Below, piece after piece: positions 1 to 6,573 of a DNA stretch of 64,000 nt (position 1 is its first letter; every line of letters begins with the position of its first letter). The stretch comes from Primorskyibacter sedentarius (GTDB lineage Bacteria > Pseudomonadota > Alphaproteobacteria > Rhodobacterales > Rhodobacteraceae), in contig NZ_SLZU01000003.1 of the NCBI RefSeq assembly GCF_004342065.1, positions 310,001-374,000 of the forward strand, in the 5' to 3' direction. The notes beneath the pieces were generated by a model that saw nothing but the letters and a program-made list of their open reading frames with translations, did not search any database and was not told where the DNA came from. Both the position numbers and the translations under genes were made by a program.

Positions 1-202
1 ACGCGTCGAGCTGATGCGCAGCAATGACGCCGTCTTGCTTCATCGCGGATTTTTCATGCACCGATGCGATGATTTCGTCGCATTTGGCCTTGGTCCGGCT
101 GGCGATATGAATGTCGCCCAGCACGTCGTTGTTCTGTGCGCATTTATGCGCGACGACCTGGGCAACACCCCCGGCCCCGATGATGAGAACGTTCTTTTTC
201 AA
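1..202 (-). CDS. Carboxynorspermidine synthase / saccharopine dehydrogenase family, N-terminal part only
   Basis: Only the first 67 codons lie in the window; the gene continues past its left edge. They read from a TTG at 202 (Leu-Lys-Lys-Asn-Val) into a Rossmann motif, VLIIGAGGVAQVV, then IASRTKAKC, the NAD(P)-binding start of saccharopine-dehydrogenase-like enzymes. An AAAAGGGG ribosome site lies about ten bases upstream and no ATG is available. It follows nspC by 66 bases on the same strand. That pairing is the carboxynorspermidine dehydrogenase/decarboxylase route, in which putrescine or diaminopropane is condensed with aspartate semialdehyde. The assignment rests on the motif plus the nspC neighbour; the catalytic half is not visible. 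Confidence 0.85.
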   Translation of the reverse strand, partial: MKKNVLIIGAGGVAQVVAHKCAQNNDVLGDIHIASRTKAKCDEIIASVHEKSAMKQDGVIAAHQLDA

Positions 203-268
203 CAGACAGAACCCCTTTTGTTCGCAGGAAAATCGTGGCGCGCTACTCTTTGCGCCCGGGCTAGAGGG

Positions 269-1366
269 TCACGACAGGGCTGCCGCAAAATCCTCGTAGG
301 TGAAGTCGCGGACCAGCCGCGTGGTCCCATCCATCTCGCGGATCGCGATGGCAGGCATTTTCACGCCATTGAACCAGTTTTTCTTGACCATTGTGTAACC
401 CGCCGCATCTTGAATCGAAAGCCTGTCGCCGGGTTTGATCGGCGCGGGAAACCGGAATTCGCCAAAGATATCGCCGGCAAGGCAGGACTTGCCGCAGATC
501 ATCCACTCTTCGGGCCCGTCATTCGGCGCGATCCTGGCGCTTTCGCGGTAGATCAGCAGATCCAGCATATGCGCCTCGATCGAACTGTCGACGATGGCCA
601 GGTCCTTGCCGTTGAAAAGCGTGTCCAGCACCGTCACTTCCAGCGTGGTCGAATTGGTGATCGCGGCCTCGCCCGGTTCCAGATAGACCTGCACCTCATT
701 CTCGCCCGCAAAGCGTTTGAGCCGCTCCGCCAGCCTGTCCAGCGGATAGCCTTCGCCGGTGAAATGGATGCCGCCGCCAAGGCTGATCCAGCCCATGCGG
801 CGGATCAGGTGGCCGAAACGCGCCTCGATCAGGCCGAGCATCTCGTTGAACCGGTCAAAGTCCTCATTCTCGCAGTTGTTGTGGAACATGAAGCCGCTGA
901 TGAGGTCCGCCACAGGTTCAATATCCGCCGGATCGTGTTCGCCCAACCGGCTGAAGGGGCGCGCGGGATCGGCCAGATCAAAGCCGGATGTCGACACGCC
1001 GGGATTGACCCGCAACCCGCGGGTATGGCCGCGACTGACCTCTTCGAAACGGCCAAGCTGGGCCGCGGTGTTGAAAATCACCTTGTCGGAATTGGCGAGC
1101 GTTTCGTCGATCTCATGTTCCGCCCAGGCGACGGAATAGGCGTGCGTCTCGCCGGGGAATTTCTCGCGTCCCAGCTTTACCTCGAACAAAGAGCTGGAGG
1201 TGGTGCCATCCATATAGTCGCTCATCATGTCGAAGACCGACCATGTGGCGAAACATTTCAATGCCAGCAACGCCTTGGCGCCGGATGCCTCGCGCAGATG
1301 CGCAATCTTTTCAAGGTTTGGCAGCAGCCGCGACTTGTCGATCAGGTAATAGGGTGTTTGCAGCAT
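269..1366 (-). CDS. nspC: Carboxynorspermidine decarboxylase
   Basis: A PLP-dependent alanine-racemase-fold decarboxylase of 365 residues, the usual length. It removes CO2 from carboxynorspermidine or carboxyspermidine in the alternative polyamine pathway in the cytoplasm. The Schiff-base lysine is K37 in LALKCF. Further family motifs are HNNCEN, the glycine-rich SLGGGIHFTGEGY, LEPGEA and the active-site cysteine in CGKSCLAGD. The start at 1366 (MLQTPYYLID) matches the family N-terminus; a longer frame 13 codons upstream has no homologous content. It is the first gene of a two-gene operon with the partial dehydrogenase downstream. Confidence 0.95.
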   Translation of the reverse strand: MLQTPYYLIDKSRLLPNLEKIAHLREASGAKALLALKCFATWSVFDMMSDYMDGTTSSSLFEVKLGREKFPGETHAYSVAWAEHEIDETLANSDKVIFNTAAQLGRFEEVSRGHTRGLRVNPGVSTSGFDLADPARPFSRLGEHDPADIEPVADLISGFMFHNNCENEDFDRFNEMLGLIEARFGHLIRRMGWISLGGGIHFTGEGYPLDRLAERLKRFAGENEVQVYLEPGEAAITNSTTLEVTVLDTLFNGKDLAIVDSSIEAHMLDLLIYRESARIAPNDGPEEWMICGKSCLAGDIFGEFRFPAPIKPGDRLSIQDAAGYTMVKKNWFNGVKMPAIAIREMDGTTRLVRDFTYEDFAAALS

Positions 1367-1484
1367 GTTACTCGCCCTCGGACCGGCTGGCAGGAGCCTC
1401 GCCATATAGGTCGTTTGCCGCTGCCGGGCAAGGCGCTGAGAGGCACGACGCCCGGGACGCGCCCTGCGGTCTTCAACTCAGGCA

Positions 1485-2270
1485 TCACCTCTCTGGGCCA
1501 GCACCCTTATCCGCGCCCGCCGCATGCAGCGCCTCTGCCTCGGCATTCGCGCCGCGCAGAAGGAACGCGTGTTCGGAGGCGACAAAGAACATGCTCACCC
1601 CCATATCCATCAAATCGGGCGCGGCATCGGAATTGGCCGCAAAGGTCATGAAGGCCTTGCCCGCCGCCCGCGCCGCCGCACCGGTTTCGCGCATTGCATC
1701 AAGCACTTTCGGGTCGGACATGTCGGTTTTGCCATAGCACACGGCAAGGTCGGCAGGCCCCACGAACAGCCCGTCTATCCCGTCGACCGCTGCGATCCCG
1801 GCCGCCGCCTTGACGCCTGCTGGCTCTTCGATCTGGGCGATCACGATGGTTTCATCCGCGCTTTGTTGCAGCACGTCCGCCATCGACCGCGTGGCAAACC
1901 CCGCCCACCGGGTCGAACCGGCATAGCCCCTCCCGCCTTCTCCGAAGCGGGCCGCGCGGGCGATATCCTGAGCCTTCTCGACGCTGTCCACATGTGGCAC
2001 GACGACACCCACCGCACCGCTGTCGAGCGCCTTGAGCATCTCGACCGGCGCTCCCACCGGAAGCCGCACCAGCACCGGAAAATCCAGCGCCCGCGCCATG
2101 GCCAGGCAGATGTCCATGCGGGCACGGTCAAACGGCGCGTGTTCCGCATCAAGGCAGACGAAATCGAGCCTCGACTTCGCCAAAACTTCGATCATTTCAT
2201 GCGCAGGGGTCTTGAGAAACGTTCCGGCCAGAATCTCGCCAGAGGCCATGCGTTGTTTGAAAGTGGTCAT
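1485..2270 (-). CDS. HpcH/HpaI aldolase/citrate lyase family protein
   Basis: A 261-residue class II pyruvate-dependent aldolase of the HpcH/HpaI family, which splits 2-keto-3-deoxy or 4-hydroxy-2-oxo acids using a divalent metal. Visible signatures are DFVCLDAEHAPFD near residue 40 (substrate/metal region), VLVRLPVG, GVVVPHVDS, the metal-binding Glu in IAQIEEPAGV, and DGLFVGPADLA. The start at 2270 (MTTFKQRM) has a GAAAGA ribosome site; frame-open sequence upstream lacks homology. It stands alone, so the physiological substrate cannot be inferred from context. It is separated from nspC by about 120 bases and need not belong to the polyamine operon. Confidence 0.9.
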   Translation of the reverse strand: MTTFKQRMASGEILAGTFLKTPAHEMIEVLAKSRLDFVCLDAEHAPFDRARMDICLAMARALDFPVLVRLPVGAPVEMLKALDSGAVGVVVPHVDSVEKAQDIARAARFGEGGRGYAGSTRWAGFATRSMADVLQQSADETIVIAQIEEPAGVKAAAGIAAVDGIDGLFVGPADLAVCYGKTDMSDPKVLDAMRETGAAARAAGKAFMTFAANSDAAPDLMDMGVSMFFVASEHAFLLRGANAEAEALHAAGADKGAGPER

Positions 2271-2542
2271 GCGGCGTCTTTCGGTTTGTGTCGGGCGGCG
2301 GCTCCGGTCACGGCGTGTGTGTGCGGGAGCCAGAGAATACATGTTTTCTCTACCACCCTTTGGGTGTCGATGACGACCCGTCGTGATGACACCGATCGCC
2401 TGCTTCGCCAAGGCAGTGTCCGGCAAGCAGATGAAGGGCAGCTGGTTGCATTCGTATCCCACCCGGAACCGGCGCAATTGATCTAGTGTCTAATCCGACG
2501 ATTTGATGGTGCGATCCTTTTTCAGGAATGGAAGGACGTCTT

Positions 2543-2693
2543 ACGGGATAAGTTCGACACGGGGGCGCCACGACAACGCACGCCGCCAGAGCTGCAATAC
2601 GGCGATCGCAGGCTCCGCTCGCGCAGCTGAGCTTGGAGTTGGGCATCAATCCGAAGACCGCCGCGAAGTGGCGCAAACGTGCGTCGGTGCAGG
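2543..2693 (+). pseudogene. IS481-family transposase, N-terminal remnant
   Basis: In the frame starting at 2543 the sequence reads GGATTTHAARAAIRRSQAPL and then AQLSLELGINPKTAAKWRKR, which is the N-terminal helix-turn-helix of IS481-family transposases. The usual start ATG-GGA-CAA has become ACG-GGA-TAA, so both the start codon and the third codon are destroyed. Homology ends about 50 codons later at a stretch matching nothing in the family. TGTCTAATCCGACG at 2487 could be an old left terminus, but no matching right end was found. The rest of the transposase is missing. A second IS481 fragment lies near 28.0-28.3 kb. Confidence 0.8.
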
Positions 2694-2708
2694 TTCGGTG
2701 GCAATGCC

Positions 2709-2748
2709 AAAAAACCCTCCGATACCGACAGATGTCGGCATCGGAGGG
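2709..2748 (-). terminator. Rho-independent terminator of the 2828-3196 gene
   Basis: A 16-base arm at 2715-2730 pairs with 2733-2748 with one mismatch and a two-base loop. Read on the minus strand the stem is followed directly by six T residues (2714-2709). This is a textbook intrinsic terminator about 80 bases after the minus-strand stop codon at 2828. Confidence 0.85.
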
Positions 2749-2779
2749 GATTTGAATAAATGGATTTACTCGGAATAGG

Positions 2780-2811
2780 CCGGGCCATGAGCAATGGTCT
2801 TCATGGCCCGG
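2780..2811 (-). terminator. Second hairpin upstream of the terminator
   Basis: Perfect 11-base inverted repeat, CCGGGCCATGA (2780-2790) and TCATGGCCCGG (2801-2811), with a ten-base loop. It sits between the stop codon at 2828 and the T-tailed terminator. It has no T tract itself, so it may be an RNA-stabilising 3' stem rather than a terminator. Confidence 0.5.
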
Positions 2812-2827
2812 TTACAATGCGTTCAGA

Positions 2828-3196
2828 TCAGCACTTGCCGAAGCTCTTGGACAGGATCACCTTGCCCGCAACGCTGATGGTCACGCGAACGCCGGTCGGG
2901 ATTCCGAAGGTGGTGCAAATGCTCAGACACGCCTCGGCTGCGGTACCGTCCGGAATGACGCTGGGGATCGGGAAGCAGAATTTTCCAATCCCCAGAGGCA
3001 GGTTCAGGCAAACCTTGCCATTTTCAACGGTGACGGAAATGCAGCTCGCCGCGAGCGACATATGCCCGTCGTCGTAGGCATTGAGTGTCTCCGTGCCAAG
3101 CGCCCCTGCGCTGAGCCGTTCGTTTTGGTGACCTCTGGCCGCGTCAAGGGCGGCCTGGATGGCTTCTTCGTCGAAACTGTGAACTGTGTCGGCCAT
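2828..3196 (-). CDS. Unknown 122-residue cysteine-containing protein
   Basis: No family recognised. The start at 3196 (MADTVHSF) has a clear GGAGA ribosome site seven bases away, and the gene ends in a strong terminator, so it is probably real and expressed. The first 40 residues are acidic/polar and probably helical (DEEAIQAALDAARG). The rest is predicted beta-rich and hydrophobic, with five cysteines (in AASCIS, KVCLNL, KFCFPI, EACLSICTT) and a sixth at the extreme C-terminus (SFGKC). There is no signal peptide or membrane segment. It is divergent from the winged-helix regulator at 3581. A short helical leader before a cysteine-bearing core would suit a modified peptide or a small secreted factor, but nothing in the sequence proves this. 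Confidence 0.75.
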   Translation of the reverse strand: MADTVHSFDEEAIQAALDAARGHQNERLSAGALGTETLNAYDDGHMSLAASCISVTVENGKVCLNLPLGIGKFCFPIPSVIPDGTAAEACLSICTTFGIPTGVRVTISVAGKVILSKSFGKC

Positions 3197-3580
3197 AAAT
3201 TTTCTCCGTTTCAAATGAATTTTCAGGTCCGCGGCGTGGCGTTTTTCAGGGTTGGGAGGTGTCAGGTCGCCCGCCGCATCATCAGTGTCGTCCCAAACGG
3301 TGCTGACGTCCTGAAACCGGTACGAAACCTTTCCGAAATCGAAACGGCCCCGGCCGCCCAGCGACCGCGCAAAGGCGGGTCATTCAAGCACAGCAATTGG
3401 GGTTACTGGCGCGCCGGGCCGGTCGGGTAGGTCCAAGGCCCCGCCAATCGGGACGAGTCACGCCGACAGCTGGTCATCCCTTGCGCCATAAAACTCACTT
3501 TTTTGTTGAATACTTCGCCCCCCTGCTCAACTCTAGGGCAGCAAGTGCTGACTCAGATCGGGGGGGCTGAATTCGGTGTG
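3197..3580. other. Divergent intergenic region
   Basis: 384 bases between the unknown protein (minus) and the winged-helix regulator (plus). It must contain both promoters. A near-palindrome around an ACCGGT core (GAAACCGGTACGAAAC, near 3316) is the only candidate operator seen. No RNA gene or convincing small coding sequence was found. A TTG-initiated extension of the regulator from 3503 runs through its right end but has no recognisable content. Confidence 0.4.
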
Positions 3581-5332
3581 ATGGCTGAAACGGACATCGA
3601 CAGAAAGATCGCTCTTGGATCTGCGTGCTACCTGCCCGAAGATGACCAATTGCTTGGCCCCGACGGAGCACCGATCTTTCTGCGCGCGCAATCCGCGCGT
3701 GTGCTGCGCTACATGGCGCTGCGGTTGGGTGTTCTGGTGACACGTGACGAATTGATTGAACATGTGTGGCCCGGCCTGTCCGTCACCGATGACAGCCTGA
3801 CGCAATGCATCGCGGATCTGCGCCGCGCCATTGGCGACAAGGACCGCAAGATCCTCAACACAATTCCCAAGCGCGGCTACGTCCTGAACGGCGCGCCCGG
3901 TTCGCCCTCGCACGCGTCTGCCGTCAAGACGGCGGAGACGGCGCGCGCGTCCAAGCCCAAGCGCCGCCCTAAGGGGCGCGGGGAAAAACCGACCAGTGCC
4001 GATGTGCCTGACCTTGCACATTTGCATCCGGGCCTGCGGCTCGAAGACCTTGCATGTCTGGACGACAAGCCGGACGCGCGAGCAGGGCGGCTGCTGTCAG
4101 AGACGGATAGCGGCCCCATTGTGTCCTCGCATTCGCACCAGCCTCTCTTGCCCACGATTGCCGTTCTTCCGTTGAAAAATGCCCTTCAGAATGGCCCCGA
4201 TGTTCTGGGAAGCGTCTTTGCCGATTTCATGACCGCCGCATTGGGAAGCTCGGAAGAGATCAATGTCACCTCACGCCTGTCATCGGCCACATTCGTGCAC
4301 GGGGATGTCGGTCTGGCCGAAATCGGACGGCGGTTGAATGCGGATTTCGTGCTGTCAGGCGTCTTTGTCCCGCAAGGTGACACGCTCCAGATCAATCTGG
4401 AATTCGCCGAGGTTGCCAATCAGCGCATGCTTTGGCCGCTCCGACTGAATGTGCCCGTTGCAGAGCTTCTGGGCGAGTTCGACAGCGCCCACGAGGTCAT
4501 AGCCAAGATACGGCGCGCGATCCTGATCAACGAGATCCGGCGCGTGAACACCACGCCCCTGTCCGACATGCGGAACTATTCGCTGATGTTTGCAGCCGTG
4601 GGCCTGATGCACCGCTTGTCACCCAGCGATTTCCGCAAGGCCCGCGCCATGCTGGAGGCATTGTCCGAACGGGCCCCCAACCACCCGGTGCCGCTGGCCT
4701 GGACGGCGCGATGGCACCTGCTGCGGGTGGTACAGGGGTGGTCGGAAGATACCGATGCCGATGCGCGCGCGGCCCTGCATTGCACCAGCCGCGCGCTCGA
4801 TCTTGACCCCGAGAATGTGCTGGCGCTCGCCTGCGAAGGCCATGTGCTGACAAACCTTCTGCACCGGCTTGACGATGCCGAGGACCGTTACAACCTGGCG
4901 CTGGCGGCAAACCCGAATGATGCGAATGCCCGGTCTTTGCGCGGCATGATGCTGGCGTTTCAGGGACGCGGGGCCGAAGGCGTGCGCGATACCGAACGCG
5001 CATTGCACCTGTCGCCTCTCGACCCGCACAGGTTTTTCTACCTCGCCATGGCGGCCGGGGCCTGTCTGACCCCCGGTGATTTCGAAAAGGCCGAGAAATA
5101 CGCCAAGGCCTCTTTGCTTTTGAACCGCACCCATACCTCGACCCTGCGCATGCTGGCGGTGGCGCAGCAAATGTCAGGAAAGATCAAGGCCGCGCGCGAA
5201 ACAGTAGCGGAGCTGATGCGGCTTCAGCCGGGCCTGCATGTTCAAAGTTGGCTGAAGTCCTCGCCCAGCGCCCAATTCGACACTGGCCGACAGTTTGCGC
5301 AGGCCCTGCGCGAGGCCGGTGTGCCCGAATGA
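3581..5332 (+). CDS. Winged-helix (OmpR/CadC-type) regulator with TPR domain
   Basis: A 583-residue cytoplasmic transcription factor. Residues about 10-105 form a PhoB/OmpR-type winged helix (SARVLRYMALRLG, LVTRDELIEHVWPG, IADLRRAIGD, IPKRGYVLN). A basic linker (KPKRRPKGRG) follows, then a TolB-like segment (TIAVLPLKN, INVTSRLSS, DFVLSGVF) as found in CadC- and adenylate-cyclase-associated proteins. The C-terminal half holds at least four TPR units (ALDLDPENVLALA, ALAANPNDANARS, ALHLSPLDPHRFF). No membrane segment is present, unlike true CadC. The ATG at 3581 was preferred over a TTG at 3503. It precedes the PAP2 gene by 33 bases and probably regulates that row and the divergent unknown gene. 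Confidence 0.85.
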   Translation: MAETDIDRKIALGSACYLPEDDQLLGPDGAPIFLRAQSARVLRYMALRLGVLVTRDELIEHVWPGLSVTDDSLTQCIADLRRAIGDKDRKILNTIPKRGYVLNGAPGSPSHASAVKTAETARASKPKRRPKGRGEKPTSADVPDLAHLHPGLRLEDLACLDDKPDARAGRLLSETDSGPIVSSHSHQPLLPTIAVLPLKNALQNGPDVLGSVFADFMTAALGSSEEINVTSRLSSATFVHGDVGLAEIGRRLNADFVLSGVFVPQGDTLQINLEFAEVANQRMLWPLRLNVPVAELLGEFDSAHEVIAKIRRAILINEIRRVNTTPLSDMRNYSLMFAAVGLMHRLSPSDFRKARAMLEALSERAPNHPVPLAWTARWHLLRVVQGWSEDTDADARAALHCTSRALDLDPENVLALACEGHVLTNLLHRLDDAEDRYNLALAANPNDANARSLRGMMLAFQGRGAEGVRDTERALHLSPLDPHRFFYLAMAAGACLTPGDFEKAEKYAKASLLLNRTHTSTLRMLAVAQQMSGKIKAARETVAELMRLQPGLHVQSWLKSSPSAQFDTGRQFAQALREAGVPE

Positions 5333-5365
5333 CCTCCAAATTTACCCGAACCAAGGAATATTGAA

Positions 5366-6562
5366 ATGACGACTGAATCTTTCGGATACCCTCAGGGCGG
5401 CCAAGGGGCCTTTGGCGGTCAGGGGACCTATGGTGGACAGGGTGCCTATGGTGGGCAGGGCGCATATGGCGGACAGGGCGCTTACGGAGCATACGGCCTG
5501 CCGGAAAGCCCCATCTCGGCGGAGGCATTCATCACCACGCGCGACGGTATCGTGGGGGCCCCGCTGGGCAATATCCCCTCGCCGCATCCTGGCGTGCCCG
5601 AGGATGTCCGAAACCTAAAGCGCCTGTCACGCGAAGTGCGGGCAGCCATTTTTTCCTTTGAACTGGATTCGCAGGTCGAGATGACCGTCGATGTCGAGGA
5701 AACAGCCACGGCCACCCTTTGGCGCCGCGAGGCAAAGGATGGCAAGCATCGCCCGCATTGCGATTACCACAAGCTGGCCGCCTTGACCGCGCCCAAGATG
5801 GATGTGTTCAAGGCACAGCTGGACTATGTCAACGGCTATGCCGACATTCGTCAGGACCGCGGCCCGGAGATCCTGTCACAGGTCGCGGCCCCGGTCCCGT
5901 TCTACCAGACGATCAGCTTTCTTGACCCGCAGCGCACGCCCTACACGATAGAGCTTATCGCGACCGCGCTGCGCTTTACCAATTTCTGTGAACAGCGGGT
6001 CAAATATGCTCTGGCGGTGAAACGCCCGATAGAGCTGTCACCGCAGGTTCAGCCTATGATCCCGACACCGACACATGGCTCGCTGCCCAGTGGCCACGCG
6101 ACAGAGGCTTTCGTGATGGCGCGGATCATCTGGAAGCTGATGCGCCAAGGCGGGGCGCCGCAATATCAGGCCGGCGGGCATTGGGGCGAGATGTTGATGC
6201 GTCTGGCCTCGCGGATCGCGGTGAACCGGACGGTCGCGGGGGTGCATTTCCCGGTCGACAGCTCTGCCGGTGCCGTTCTTGGCCTGACGCTGGCGGATTT
6301 CATCACCGAACGCTGCACAGGTCAGGATTGGACCTCGGCCAGGTTCAATGGGCACCACTACAGCCCCTCTGCCGATTTCGACTGGCACAAGCTCTATATC
6401 GCGGCCGATGACACCCAGCGGCCCGAGACCGAAGGGCCATGCGGTGTCTGGGCGAAATCCAAGTCGCACAAGTCGCATTGCGGCAAATCCCCCGCACTTG
6501 CCTGGCTTTGGGACAAGGCGCATGCCGAATGGGTCGATTTCGAACCCTGCACGCAGGGCTAG
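5366..6562 (+). CDS. PAP2 / vanadium-haloperoxidase-like protein with GGQGAY repeats
   Basis: 398 residues. The three active-site motifs of the PAP2/vanadium haloperoxidase superfamily are intact: K213-x6-R220-P221, P241-SGH (motif PSGHAT) and R288-x5-H294-x3-D298. Such enzymes either hydrolyse phosphoesters or, with bound vanadate, oxidise halides. Length and the lack of membrane helices favour the soluble haloperoxidase branch. There is no signal peptide; instead residues 11-40 are five tandem Gly-Gly-Gln-Gly-Ala-Tyr hexapeptides, followed by a family-like core. It lies 33 bases after the regulator and 11 bases before the subtilase, probably one operon. Whether it makes hypohalous acid cannot be told from sequence. 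Confidence 0.85.
   Translation: MTTESFGYPQGGQGAFGGQGTYGGQGAYGGQGAYGGQGAYGAYGLPESPISAEAFITTRDGIVGAPLGNIPSPHPGVPEDVRNLKRLSREVRAAIFSFELDSQVEMTVDVEETATATLWRREAKDGKHRPHCDYHKLAALTAPKMDVFKAQLDYVNGYADIRQDRGPEILSQVAAPVPFYQTISFLDPQRTPYTIELIATALRFTNFCEQRVKYALAVKRPIELSPQVQPMIPTPTHGSLPSGHATEAFVMARIIWKLMRQGGAPQYQAGGHWGEMLMRLASRIAVNRTVAGVHFPVDSSAGAVLGLTLADFITERCTGQDWTSARFNGHHYSPSADFDWHKLYIAADDTQRPETEGPCGVWAKSKSHKSHCGKSPALAWLWDKAHAEWVDFEPCTQG
5396..5485 (+). repeat. Five 18-bp in-frame repeats encoding GGQG(A/T)(Y/F)
   Basis: Five consecutive 18-base units encode GGQGAF, GGQGTY and three copies of GGQGAY at the start of the PAP2-like protein. Third codon positions differ between units, so the repeat is kept at the protein level and is not a recent slippage product. 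Confidence 0.9.
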
Positions 6563-6573
6563 GAGACACGCAC

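Noticed and set aside
14-1651. Long plus-strand open frame of 545 codons
   Set aside because: It runs antisense across the clear nspC and aldolase genes, has no family motifs and is rich in Arg/His/Gln typical of antisense GC-rich frames.
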